Assembly (NCBI GenBank): GCA_910589415.1
Contig: OU342638.1
Span: 1,860,001 to 1,924,000 of the forward strand
DNA: 64,000 bases
Direction: 5' to 3'
DNA from: Malachius bipustulatus
Lineage: Eukaryota > Arthropoda > Insecta > Coleoptera > Melyridae
Below, piece after piece: positions 1-10,969 of this stretch. The position numbers and the translations under genes are program-made. Within the stretch, counting starts at the first letter, position 1. Every line of letters begins with the position of its first letter. Under the pieces are notes generated by a model. The model was not told where the DNA came from. It searched no databases and saw only the letters and a list, made by a program, of their open reading frames with translations.

Positions 1-510
1 ATCTTCCAGCTCGCTTTTAAGGATAGACGGACTAGTGTTCGGCTTCCTTTTCTTATCCTGTTTAGGGATCTTGTATGTGTCCTCTGTCTGCTTTATGTCT
101 TCTGGGTTAGCGATAGTTCGTGTCAGATTTGGCAGCGATCCGCTTCTCCTTGAGGACTCCACTAGCCTTCTTTTCCAATCACCTGTGAAAGGTATTCCTA
201 GGTCTTCATCTTTAGTCAGTTCATCTTCCTCATTCTCACTTGTTAGGTCGATGTTTGAAATTTTTTGGCTTCTTATTTCCTCTATGTCCACCACTGTTGT
301 GTCACCATCGGGGAATGGTGATGACGCTCTCTCTAAATCTGTATATCCAAACGTGGATTCTAATTCTTCCTCTGAGTCTGGAGAATTTAATGAATATTTG
401 CCCCCCCCCCAGAATCCTTAGGGCAGTCCACAGTTGTGGAGTGGGATTCTCCGGCGTTGCCGGTACCCACCTGGGGTATTTCCAATCTATTTATATTCAT
501 CATCATTCTT
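1..510 (-). pseudogene. E0 ORF1 N-terminal part (Gag-like), frame switch at a G run
   Basis: The minus strand from 402 to 1 is one open frame with an acidic, low-complexity composition, as in the N-termini of the other ORF1 proteins. It carries the phrase SLPNLTRT, close to SMPNISRT in E5. It has no ATG because it is entered from a different frame. The frame upstream (starting near 508 and reading IPQVGTGNAGES, then CPKDSGGG) runs into ten G residues (401-410) and hits a TAA just after them. The long frame is -1 relative to it. E5 shows the same switch, so this may be slippage, homopolymer miscounting or an inactivating indel. The zinc-knuckle half lies outside the window. Confidence 0.6.
400..480 (-). 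promoter_or_regulatory. E0 structured leader/ORF1-start module
   Basis: On the sense (minus) strand the region folds into a hairpin (451-463, CCGGC-AAC-GCCGG) followed by a stem AGAATCC/GGATTCT (444-450 with 411-417). That stem encloses a second hairpin (427-440, TCCAC-AACT-GTGGA). A run of ten Gs follows directly. The module in E5 at 38829-38913 has the same order and spacing with different but still paired bases in both hairpins. Function is unknown; it overlaps the start of ORF1. Confidence 0.55.
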
Positions 511-1089
511 CGTGTTTTTGCCCCCTAACCATGGGGGCGGGGACCCTTAAGATGGGGTTACCATTCCCAAGAGTAGATGAGAAACTGAAATTGAAGGAAG
601 ATTTGCTCAGTGCGAGCGATAGAAAAGAGAAAATGGAAGGAAACTCTCCCAAGACTAGTTGAAGCAAGGAGAGTTTCAGCAAGGTACCCCGGGTTTGCCA
701 CGCCCGTACCCACCAGATGTGAGTCCTTGAGTTTTGGGGTTGGGTTGAGATGGGATAGGGGGTTTGGGCGGTTTCCTTTTCAGTAATCCCGCCCGCACCT
801 CTTAGGGTTAGGAATGGGGTTTGGATTGGGCAGTTTCCCTTTCGGGACTAGCACCCAATCCGTCAGGAGAGGCTCGGAATGGATTTAGGATGTAGGATAG
901 GGAGTCCTCCAACACTGTGGCCCGAGAAGCTCTACCGTCCCGCGCCCCCAGCCACGCACGCAGGGGGGGGGGCAAGCCCCTCCGCGACCCGCGCATTCAG
1001 GGGCGCATCAGACAGAGCCGCCCGTGGAGGGGAAAAAAATGATTTTGGGACGAAGGGATGGGGGATGTGGATGCACTTAGAGGCGTGGT

Positions 1090-1126
1090 CCTGACCTGAC
1101 CTGACCTGACCTGACCGGACCGGACC
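1090..1126. repeat. Telomeric repeat array (CCTGA/TCAGG)n between E0 and E1
   Basis: About seven 5-bp units sit between the 5' end of E0 and the poly(T) of E1. Most are CCTGA (TCAGG on the minus strand). The two next to the poly(T) are CCGGA variants. TCAGG is the telomeric repeat of many beetles. Confidence 0.85.
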
Positions 1127-1145
1127 TTTTTTTTTTTTTTTTCCT

Positions 1146-1242
1146 GAGGAGGGGGAACCTTCATAGGCGCCTCTGATCTTCGCAGAGGAAGTGTGGGATT
1201 CCCTCCCCTCCAGGGAGGACCTACCCACTAAACCCCCTCCTC
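1146..1242 (-). ncRNA. E1 3'-UTR terminal stem structure
   Basis: A 10-bp perfect stem (1146-1155 with 1233-1242, GAGGAGGGGG/CCCCCTCCTC) encloses two smaller hairpins and sits within 4 bp of the poly(A). Equivalent stems with different sequence close the 3' ends of E2-E5. In R1-clade elements the 3' UTR is the template recognised by the reverse transcriptase; that role here is inferred. Confidence 0.6.
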
Positions 1243-1302
1243 TAACTGCCATCTTACCCCGGGACCGTCATGGACATTACTTCGGGGTAAGACCGTTTTC
1301 CT

Positions 1303-3056
1303 CTATGCTGTGTCTCTTCGTCTCTCTTCGATTTCCTTGCTCTTCAATACCTCGGTTATATAATTCTGGATTTCATTCCACCCTTCCTGAGACGCTTGCA
1401 TTTCTTCCACCAGATTTTCGGCCGTTAGGATGACTCCTCCCATGTTTCTCTCCGTTCTCGTTTTGGCATCTCTCCATTTTTCACAGGCAAACAGTGTGTG
1501 GCTGGGAGTGTCTTCCACTTGCTCTTCACAATGCTGGCACGTGGCTATGTTGCTCTTCCCTATTCTGTGCCTGTAGCTTTCAAAGCAGCCATGACCTGTG
1601 AAGGCCTGAGTTAGCCAATACGTCAGCTCCCCATGGGCCCTTTTCTGCCAGCTCTGTATGTCTGGGATGAGCTTTGCTGTCCATCTGCCGTTCCCGCTCC
1701 GTCTCCATCTTTCCTGCCAATCCCTCATCAGTCTCTCCCTTGCCTCTCTCTTAATCTCCTTCTTGCTCTTTCCTGGGTGATTTTGTTTTTGTGTATGTAT
1801 CTCCATTCTTTCTTCTATTAGGAGGTCGATTGGGGGGATTGAACTCAGCACTTGTATTGCCTCCGTCGAAACTGTTCTGTAGGCGCACGTCACTCTCAGT
1901 ACTATTCTCCTCTGGATGCTAGTTAGGCGTTCGTTTACCCATTTGATCTTCAGCGCCTGGCCCCATATCTCTGCCCCGTAGAGCAAGATGGAATTCACAA
2001 CCGATGCCAAAACTCTCCTCCTGCTCTCTTTCGGCCCTGCCACATTTGGCAACAGCCTTGAGAGCGCCGCCACGCTCTTCAGAGCCTTTGGGATCACAAC
2101 CTTCACATGGTCTGTGAATGTCATGGTTCTATCCAACGTCACCCCCAGACATCTCAGACTCCTTGCAGTCCTCACTTCTGTGAGATCCAGTGAGAATCCC
2201 ATCTCGGGGGTCCTGCGTCTTCCTACCATGAGTATGGCCTCAGTTTTGCTCGGTGCCAGGCGAAGGTCATGTCTCTTCATCCAGTCGCTTATTCTTCTGA
2301 GTGATCCATTTACAATATCTGCTAGGTTTTCTGTTGATCCCGCCCTTGCCACCAAAGTCAGATCATCCGCAAAACCCACAAGGCAAACCCCGTCCGGCAG
2401 TCTCATTTTCAAAACTCCGTCATATAGCACATTCCACAGGGTCGGTCCCAGAATCGACCCCTGCGGAACGCCACATGTCATCTTCCACTCTTTGTATTCT
2501 CCCCCGCTAAGTTCCGCTACTAGGGTCCTGTCCGTCAGGTAGTCTCCCACCACCCTTCTCAGATATTTGGTCACTCCCTTCTCCCTCAATTCAGCCATAA
2601 TCCCGCTCCAATTTGCCGAGTTAAAGGCGTTTTGCACATCCAGGGTGATCACCGCCACTAACTCTCTTGCTTTCACAGGTCCCATGTTTGCCTCACGAGC
2701 CTCCGCCATCACCCTGTCCAGGGCCTGGACCGTTGATTTGCCCTTTCGAAAACCATATTGATCCCGTGCGAAGCCACCGTGAGCCTCTATTTCCTGGCAG
2801 AGTCTTTTGTTGATGATTCTCTCGAAGATCTTCGCTACGTGGCTCAACAAACATATCGGGCGGTAGGACTTGGGGTCTCCCTCCGGTTTGTCCTGTTTCC
2901 GAATCAGGATCAAAAGGGCTCTTTTCCACTTGGATGGGAAATGCCCCGACACAAGCAAGCTATTATAGACGGAAGTTAGGATGTCGGGTCTCATATCTGC
3001 CAAATGTTTCAGTAGTATAGCTGGTATCTGGTCGAGCCCTGGTGCTTTCCTGGGCT
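1303..3056 (-). pseudogene. E1 ORF2, reverse transcriptase and C-terminal finger (3' part)
   Basis: An open frame of about 580 codons. It contains the reverse transcriptase blocks [44 protein letters not shown] and the catalytic FADD (GFADDLTLVA). The C-terminal finger CQHCEEQVEDTPSHTLFAC (C-x2-C-x8-H-x4-C) is typical of R1-clade ORF2. The frame is cut on its 5' side at 3056, where a foreign LTR-type sequence begins, just before KPRKAPGLDQIP. Its upstream continuation is at 4827. The protein would act on cleaved telomeric repeat DNA in target-primed reverse transcription. Confidence 0.85.
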
Positions 3057-3616
3057 TCGTTTCGTTATAACGAAGTCTCTCGTTATAAAGAAATGGTTGT
3101 AAAGTTCATTACCATTCACTTGACATTTTAGTATATGTCGAGCGTTATAGAGATTAGAGAAAATGATAGGGGAATGTAAGTAATATCATTTGATAGGTAA
3201 TGGAATAAGGATAATTTTGAGACCAAACATCATAATTAACAGATGTAAATTATAATTTTAATTGTAAATAGAAAAGTAGATTCACGAGAACAACACAGCT
3301 CAGGTAGGTATGCTTCCGGTGTTGTTTCGAGCGTCATCAAGATTATGAATAGAGATAGGGACTCAAAAACACTATCAATAAATAGATTATTAATTAAGGA
3401 AAAGATTAAGCCTAAATAGCATAGCAATAAGTACTAGGATCTATTTTTAAATTACATTTCAAGTAATAAATATTTGGAAGGAAATATACAGTACGCTATA
3501 ATGCGACTCGTCTGCTTCCGCGGACGCGGACCGAGCCGAGTCGCGATAGCCGACCGACACGCCCCACCAATGACAAGGCGGCGGCGCGGTGCGTAACCAC
3601 GGCAACTCTGTCTCGC

Positions 3617-3625
3617 CTATATAAG
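3617..3625 (+). promoter_or_regulatory. TATA-like box in the LTR fragment
   Basis: CTATATAAG lies downstream of a GC-rich stretch and about 70 bp upstream of a consensus splice donor (CAAG|GTAAGT, near 3683). This is the layout expected of a polymerase II promoter with a spliced leader. Inference from motif order only. Confidence 0.35.
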
Positions 3626-4769
3626 TGGATGGAGCGAGATTATTACAGGATTACGATTACAGCTCTCAGCTAAATACAAGCAAGGTAAGTTCCAGAGCGG
3701 GTCTGGCCAACCGTCCGATCCAGAAAGAGATGTTGTAGTTATTTGCTTGCCGCCCTTTTCCCGACACTTCATAGGTCGGGTGTCGGTTTCCTTTGTGGTG
3801 AGTGCGTTCTAAATAGAGGAAATCGGTGCTCGGGAAGATGGAAGTGAAGGACTCGAACTGGGCGGGAAAGTAATATAGTAGGAACGAATGCTTTCCTCAG
3901 GTACTCTCTTGTCGTAATGCGTGTTCCTTTTAGCGGAGTGTTGTTCCCTAAGATGGAGGATGTGTGTCGGTGAGAGGGGAGCCCGACGAGGGTATCCCGT
4001 AACTACTTTGAATTAATTTAAAATCTCTAGGAATAATATCAGGCTGCACCCAAGGGGGGAAATTTTATATTAATTAATAATGAAGCTTGATTGTTTGGTA
4101 TCTCGTTTGTTTATTGTTGCTATAATTGCTATCTTGTTTGCATGGGGAATGCACAGGGAATCGTAATCACCTTTCACCTAACTCACCACTCATTTCGCTT
4201 GCATGAGCATAGTTAATTATTGTAGGGGCTAGATTTAGCACCAAATTAATGGAATGGACGTAAATAATAATAATAATAATTTTCATTTCACTACCGTTGT
4301 ATTTCAGTTCTCATCGCGGTAGTTTAGTAGCATGCAGTGTTGCACGATTGTATAATTTTTCTTGACTAATCACCTGTTTCGTTTATAAATGTACATACTT
4401 ACTCAGAATGAGAATTAAATTGTTTTCTAATTAAGATTACTGTTTTATCGTTGCCTAATAAATTATAAAGTTCTGCTACCACCTTTTAAATTAAGCGTTT
4501 TCTCCAGAATTAGTTGGAAAGTAATTAAAGCCTACTTCCCAACTAAAATTACGAATTAATAAACACATTGAATTCCTGGATTGAAATCTTCACTGAGTTA
4601 TTGCGGGTAAAAGCATAAACGGAGATCCATCAGATATCTCCTGCGGGGAACTGACCTCGTCACCTGTAGATACAGGGAAAATAAAGTTGGCGTCCGAGGG
4701 TTATTACGAGTAATACAACACCCTGTATATCGCTAAATAATACGTCACCGGAATTTGTACCGTGACATT

Positions 4770-4784
4770 TGGCGCCCGAACAGG
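4770..4784 (+). other. Primer-binding site, tRNA-Lys type
   Basis: TGGCGCCCGAACAGG follows an LTR-like end (GTGACA) with a 2-bp spacer. It matches the core of the tRNA-Lys primer-binding site used by many retroelements. The sequence departs from that consensus after this core. Confidence 0.55.
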
Positions 4785-4826
4785 TCCCTTATTGTTAGGT
4801 TTGTAGGGCCAGTTTTGGGGCGTGAC

Positions 4827-5703
4827 ATCGTTAGCACCTTTTTTGACTTCTTCTTCTGTGATCTTGGGGATATCGCATGGGCACACTTCTAGCATCTCAA
4901 ATGCTCTGACTTCTCTCGTTGGGAAGAGGGCTTCGACTACTTCCGTGAGGTTTCATCACTAAGGTTGTTTTTTTTCCTAAGACCCAACTTGCCCGTTACA
5001 ATGCTGTATCCCTTTCCCCATACGTCTTCGTCAATTTGCTCACAGAGTTTTTTCCAGCATTCCCGTTGACTCTTATTTATCTCCTTCCTCAGTTGGTTCC
5101 TAGCGTATTTAAGTGCTTCCTTAAGAGTAGTCTCGAGTCCATTGCTTTTGGACCTTTCCCTGATGTACCTCCTTCTCGCTTGTATACATTCCCTCCTCAT
5201 TTCGGCTATAGTCGAGTTCCACCAGTAGACCTGCTTCCGATTTCCTGCATATCTTCTCTTCATAGACTCATTTGCTGCCTTCCTTACCAACTGGTCCAGA
5301 CTCTCTGCACTGGTAGGCTGTGTTCCGTCTGGAACCACTTTTTGTAGCAAGGTTTTTAGAGTCTCTATATTTAGTGTGTTGGGATTCCACCCCCTGATGC
5401 CTTTTTGGTCTTCTTGATATTTCTTGTCTTCCCACAGTATACTTGTGATCGCTCAGGGACTCTTCTTCCATTACCCTCCACCCTCTGGCATTTTTTGCTG
5501 AGTTGGTCGTGCAAAAGGTGACGTCTATATATGAGGTCGTGTCGTACCTGTCGAAGGTAGGTTTCAGCCCGTCGTTCATGACCACCCATCCCATTCTTGC
5601 GGCCTGTTCGGCCAGTAGTTTACCTCTCCTGTCCTCTACCGGTGATCCCCAGTCGTGGGCTTTAGCATTAAAGTCTCCTGCTATAATAGTGTGTGATCTT
5701 GTA
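4827..5703 (-). pseudogene. E1 ORF2, endonuclease C-terminal part and linker
   Basis: Continuation of E1 ORF2. The right edge reads SHTIIAGDFNAK, an APE-endonuclease core, followed by LSDHKYT and the linker phrase VYWWNSTIAEMRRECIQ found in the other copies (YWWNEEVGELRRTCI in E2). The frame is broken by small indels, with overlapping frames near 5270-5600. The left edge at the LTR fragment reads ITEEEVKKGANDV, which joins the reverse transcriptase half at 3056. The right edge is cut by the Gypsy insertion at 5704. Confidence 0.75.
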
Positions 5704-6645
5704 ACATGCTAGATTACATGTTCCAGTTTTCCTTTTGTTTTTGTTTGATTGTCGTTGTTCAAATTTAAATTTTTCCCGCTACAGTGTTGTCAGTATTTTG
5801 AGTTGCCTACCGACGCGGTCCATACTATTCTATCTTCGCGTTCGCTTGCCTTCGGCGACGGTCGTAGCCCGCCGCGATGGTTATCGCTTTAATATTGTAA
5901 CCGGCGAATCAAGTCCTTTTTCACTACCGCTCGAGCTGGAATTAACATCTCCTACGCTACGAGTGGGTTTTCTGCGAACCACCCAATGCATGGGTACCTA
6001 AAACTTATTTAATTAATTTAAAACTTTTTGTCAGTTCACCTCGATTGCCTGGTAAGTCTTTACTTGTTGGAATTTAGCAATTAATTATTAATAGCCATTA
6101 ATAACTTATTATTTGTAGCGGTGCCTGCGATCGTGTTTAAAATTACATTGTTTTATCTGCTTTGAGCTGATTGTCGATCTTGACATGCATTCCTGTAATA
6201 ATTATTGTTAAGTACTGTATTGTTTTTACAATAAATAAAAATGAATAAAATAAAAATGAATTAAATTCTACAGGAATTGTCAGGATCGAGAATTAGTCTA
6301 ATTAAACGCGACTCTAAGACTGTGTATTTTCAGCTTTTTATCAAGTACCGAAGTTCTACTTATATCAAGAATTTTTGTTTTCTTCTGAAATGGTATTTTT
6401 CCTGAAACTCCGTGATTTATCTACCAGCAAGATTAACCGAGCGGGCTAAAATTTTATCCCCTCAATATTATACACAACCGGCGTTCATCCCGTACAAGAT
6501 CACGGCAGTTGGCAGTATTACCACGCGACTTGCAGATAAGCGGGACCATTCCATTCAACACCAGAGGGGAAGACGCTTGACTCGAGTTAAGTTTTTGTCC
6601 ACTTTTATCACTCCTGAACGCTTCAACTATATAGTCGATTTTGTC
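5704..6645. repeat. Left arm of 2.5-kb palindrome
   Basis: This 942-bp arm is the reverse complement of 7266-8207 with no net indel (coordinate sums are constant at 13911). I noticed only a couple of mismatches, for example near 5928 and 6619. It starts TGTAACATGC at the E1 junction. Confidence 0.9.
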
Positions 6646-7265
6646 ATGAATTCCTGAGTAAAAATTCTCAGTCTCCAGCGACCCAACTTTCCGAACCCAA
6701 AATTGCAACTCCAAAAATCAGGGCCCCACGTTGGGCGCCACTTATAACCTTTAAAGTCCCGTATTTGGGATTCAAATGGAAGCTAGGCTAGCTCAGACAG
6801 CACTAACTCCAAAACTCGTGGGTGGAGATTGCAAGAGGGCTAGGAAAGCAAGTAATCAGAGAACGAGAATAAATTTACAATTTATTTACAGATGACAAAT
6901 ACATTAACATGAAAATGTTGAATTTAATACCCCTTATAATTGTTTAAACTAGAATTTAAATGTAAAGAAAGCCCAACAGATTTAAATGTTTACAAAGATA
7001 CAATAATTCTTCAACAATTAATTAAGAATTTAAACATTAAAAAAAACAATATTAACAACCCTATGAATTTACATTAATCCGAACAATAACCCTTCCCAGA
7101 AAATTAAAAAGATATCCACCCTGAATATTAACCCCCAAAATGAATTGAATTGCAGGAAAAATTAACTTGAAATGAATAAAAAAAAATATTGAAAGTCGTC
7201 TGTGAGAATATCTGGATATAATTATTATTGCATTGGAGTACGAGATTGTAGGTAGAGATAAAAAA
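6646..7265. other. Palindrome spacer with primer-binding site and LTR-like segment
   Basis: This 620-bp unique loop between the arms contains a minus-strand primer-binding-site-like sequence at 6723-6740. It also contains the segment 7027-7110, which recurs at 14342-14428 at the other edge of the Gypsy insertion. It is AT-rich and I see no convincing coding capacity. Confidence 0.6.
6723..6740 (-). other. Primer-binding-site-like sequence
   Basis: The minus strand reads TGGCGCCCAACGTGGGGC, a form common behind the 5' LTR of insect Gypsy-type elements. It lies in the loop of the palindrome rather than beside pol, which shows the insertion is rearranged. Confidence 0.5.
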
Positions 7266-8207
7266 AATCGACTATATAGTTGAAGTGTTCAGGAGTGATA
7301 AAAGTGGACAAAAACTTAACTCGAGTCAAGCGTCTTCCCCTCTGGTGTTGAATGGAATGGTCCCGCTTATCTGCAAGTCGCGTGGTAATACTGCCAACTG
7401 CCGTGATCTTGTACGGGATGAACGCCGGTTGTGTATAATATTGAGGGGATAAAATTTTAGCCCGCTCGGTTAATCTTGCTGGTAGATAAATCACGGAGTT
7501 TCAGGAAAAATACCATTTCAGAAGAAAACAAAAATTCTTGATATAAGTAGAACTTCGGTACTTGATAAAAAGCTGAAAATACACAGTCTTAGAGTCGCGT
7601 TTAATTAGACTAATTCTCGATCCTGACAATTCCTGTAGAATTTAATTCATTTTTATTTTATTCATTTTTATTTATTGTAAAAACAATACAGTACTTAACA
7701 ATAATTATTACAGGAATGCATGTCAAGATCGACAATCAGCTCAAAGCAGATAAAACAATGTAATTTTAAACACGATCGCAGGCACCGCTACAAATAATAA
7801 GTTATTAATGGCTATTAATAATTAATTGCTAAATTCCAACAAGTAAAGACTTACCAGGCAATCGAGGTGAACTGACAAAAAGTTTTAAATTAATTAAATA
7901 AGTTTTAGGTACCCATGCATTGGGTGGTTCGCAGAAAACCCACTCGTAGCGTAGGAGATGTTAATTCCAGCTCGAGCGGTAGTGCAAAAGGACTTGATTC
8001 GCCGGTTACAATATTAAAGCGATAACCATCGCGGCGGGCTACGACCGTCGCCGAAGGCAAGCGAACGCGAAGATAGAATAGTATGGACCGCGTCGGTAGG
8101 CAACTCAAAATACTGACAACACTGTAGCGGGAAAAATTTAAATTTGAACAACGACAATCAAACAAAAACAAAAGGAAAACTGGAACATGTAATCTAGCAT
8201 GTTACAT
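7266..8207. repeat. Right arm of 2.5-kb palindrome
   Basis: Near-identical inverted copy of 5704-6645, ending CATGTTACA at 8207. Immediately to its right the sense (minus) strand carries the purine-rich GGGTTGGGGTAGTA (8208-8221), the position expected for a polypurine tract next to a 3' LTR. The small reading frames shared by both arms (for example 7225-7494 and 7905-8171) match no family I recognise. Confidence 0.9.
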
Positions 8208-10969
8208 ACTACCCCAACCCGGGAGAAAAATTTGGACGCAGGACAAATTTTTCTGCATCCTAAAAAAAAATTACCCACAAAAAAAAACAGAACCCAATAT
8301 AGATAAATAAAAGATGCTCAAACTTAATTTAAGCGGAGTCCAATAAGATTGGACGGACCAAAAACAAAATTCGCACAAGGCAATATTACCAGCTTAGAAA
8401 GGGGTAAAGAAACTGGAACGTCATAGCCAGAAGAGAGTAAAATAAGTTCCGTTGTCACGTATACCAGGGAAAGGTAAAGAAAAATAAAACATAGGGTTGA
8501 ACAGGAGTTAAGACTCAGAGAAAGCATTGGCACTAATGGGGAAAGCAGGTTAACGCTACCCGTCTAGGATCCTTGGCGACGCGTACCCACTGCGAAGAAG
8601 CAGTGGCGCCTCCGGGTCCCAAGTGAATCCCTCCGCTCGACTGGTTAGGGTAAAGCTACCCAGAAGAGTTCTAGACGTACAAAAAAACAACAAAAAAGAG
8701 GCAAAGTTTCTCCCACGAGAACCCTTACTACCTGAGATTTCAACTTCAGAGTAGGAAGTTAAAGAAACTAAGAATCTTAACAACTGGGGGATGAAAAATG
8801 AAACGAAAATTGTAATTGAAGACTACTTCCACTTCGCGTGGGCAGTTAAGAAGAACTTAACAAACGAGATGTTTTAGACAACAATTAAAAAGAGGAAGGG
8901 ACTTGAATAGGCAGTGACAACGAGAGCTCGAAAAGAGAGACACGGTTAAGGTAATGTAAAGAGATCCGACAGCAAAGAGGCAGATAAGATACTATGGACA
9001 TGATCAAATGCATAACTTGGAGGTTGTTACGGCTAGTCGAAAATAGAAAAAACAGGGAACATAAGTATTGATATTAATTTAGTTGGTGGACAAATAAATG
9101 AATGTGTGGGCGCCAGCAAGTTCCTAGACCTGCATATCAATACCATATTGCAAATTGCGGTCTCGTAGTCAGTTAAATGCTTAGAGAAGGGATGCACTTT
9201 TTAACAAGATGGTGATACTTTATCACTGTACTGTCTCCTGGAAATTCCAACATTTCATGGAGAGTTCATGCTACTATAACTGTCAGTAATAAGGTAAGGA
9301 AAGGTAAAGAAAAGTTTTCAAAGGTAAGAAAAGTAAAATGATATCAAAGAAAATTGTGTTAATTCAATGGAGACTTAACTCTACGTCAGATTCAATATAA
9401 TACATAGAGAAAGAAACCATCAATCAAATTTACACTATAGCTTCAAAGTGATTCAACCCTACGAGCAAATTCATTTTTAAAGATACATAAGGCGAAAAAC
9501 TTCAAACAAATTCTAACGTTTTAGCGGGGTCCACGGCTGCCTGGCAATAGGTTAATTACTCCTATAAGATAATGACAAGCTCGAGGAAGAGTCCGCAAAG
9601 ATAGGTAAGGCAAGGTCACAGGAATTCTCCTGTTATTTATTTAGATATTATTTAACAATCATAGGCATGAACTGACCAGACAAAGGTAATTTTTAGATAA
9701 ATATAAAATAAAGAAGAGATAATCTTACGGAAATAATGGCAATATGATGAATATTTAAGAGCTCAATAATTGAACAAATGATCAAATTAGTTTCAAAATT
9801 AATCAAGAAATAGATCAATAAATTAAGTGCATAAAATTAAAACTGACTAGATTTTGGTATCACAGTCGGTTTATCATATTGCAAACTATCACAGGATATT
9901 GCACAGATATCAAAGAACAAATGTAGATAGTAAAACGGTTTTTCTCTGTTTTTAAAAGTTATCTCAAAAGAGTTTAAATATGATAGTAAATCAATAAACA
10001 GGGATGAACTGACTACGAGGCGCATGGGGGATGCATGAGCGACAAGTTAGCAAGTCCGTTTCTTCATTAATCTGTTGTTTCGTGGTTTATTCGGTTTAAT
10101 TGCTTTTAGAAATTACTTCAATGTAGAAGTGATTAAAAAAAATATCTTACGGTAAACTACAGGTATAGTTTAAGTTTGATAGTGATAAGTCATGAACACC
10201 AAACCGGGAAAAAGGATTGGTGAACGGAGAGACAGGAGAAGGAACCTACCAGGAACCTAATACCTAGGACGTGAATTTATTACAAATAAGGGTCCGAGAG
10301 AAACAAAGAGGAAAAAAAAAATCTTTAAAAAGAGAGGGTATGAGAAAAGTTTCAACGAACCATCCGGCACGAACGACGAACACGATTTACCGAAGTATTA
10401 CGAACGCTGTACGGAGTGAATTCGGTGAAATAACTCAAACGAAAGTTAGGAAGAAAAAGTATCGGTCCGAGAGACAATTAGATGGGAAGAGAGAAACATT
10501 TGGACGAAGAGAAACGACGACACTATCAAATGGGCCACCAACCCATTCCACCGATTTACCATAGTGTAAGGGCGGGGAAATCACTGGACAATGTTTACCG
10601 TTTCGAAATTCGAGGGAGAGCGAAAAGGAAAGACATACCGAAAAAAAAAGAAAGAGAAGAAAAAAATGAGCCAGGTGTTAGGCTCTGGAGGAAAGTTAGC
10701 AGACTGCACCGACTGACCTCTCTTACGGTGGCAACAGGTAAGATTGGCGAAACCAATCGAACCGGTTGGTCTGACACGCAAGTTTGGACAGATGGAAGGT
10801 CCTCAGGAGACGACGCAGGCTGTACTGTCTTATCCTTATTACAGTAGCAGCAGAGCTGGCCTGACACAAGAAGAAAAAGAAATGAGAAAAATGAGGTGAT
10901 GAGGACAGAGAAAAGAAAACGATAAGGAGAGAGAGAGCGAGAAAAAGAAGTTAATTTTAAACATCACAA
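8208..10969. other. Non-coding stretch between Gypsy pol and the palindrome
   Basis: About 2.8 kb without a credible gene. I see no envelope-like frame. Plus-strand frames at 10271-10867 are highly basic and composition-driven. The 100 bp before the pol stop (about 10861-10960) is strongly purine-rich on the plus strand. It may be the 3' untranslated part of the retrotransposon. Confidence 0.5.

Larger units (their letters stand above)
1..1089 (-). mobile_element. E0: 5' part of a SART-like telomeric retrotransposon
   Basis: This is the 5' end of an R1-clade non-LTR element running off the left window edge. From right to left it has a 5' UTR (about 510-1089) and then the N-terminal part of ORF1. 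The 5' UTR closely matches those of E3 (26800-27376), E4 (32750-33332) and E5 (39080-39647), including the block with 'aaggtaccccgggtttgcc' and the G-run/C-run hairpin near 965-985. Its 5' boundary meets a CCTGA array at 1090. About 130 bp present at the 5' ends of E3, E4 and E5 are missing, so the copy is slightly 5'-truncated. The close match among copies suggests recent expansion of the family. Confidence 0.8.
3057..4826 (+). mobile_element. LTR-retroelement fragment inserted in E1 ORF2
   Basis: This 1.77-kb stretch interrupts the E1 reverse transcriptase frame and has no resemblance to it. It has a promoter-like region with CTATATAAG at 3617-3625, and a TGACA end at 4763-4767 followed by TGGCGCCCGAACAGG at 4770-4784. 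The latter is a retroelement primer-binding-site sequence of the tRNA-Lys type. I read it as most of an LTR plus the start of a leader, on the plus strand. There is no TG start at the left edge, so it is probably 5'-truncated or rearranged. CGT occurs at both junctions (3054-3056 region and 4827-4829), too short to call a target duplication. Its left end has CGTTATAACGA-like repeats resembling the Tigger ends at 53434. No coding frame is evident. Confidence 0.5.

Noticed and set aside
6412..7494. Paired frames in the palindrome arms as a possible gag
   Set aside because: The minus-strand frame at 6454-6714 starts just after a primer-binding-site-like sequence, which is suggestive. But it soon enters the inverted arm and has no Gag motif.
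10271..10867. Plus-strand basic frames next to Gypsy pol
   Set aside because: Low-complexity, lysine/arginine-rich translation of purine-rich sequence, without known motifs.
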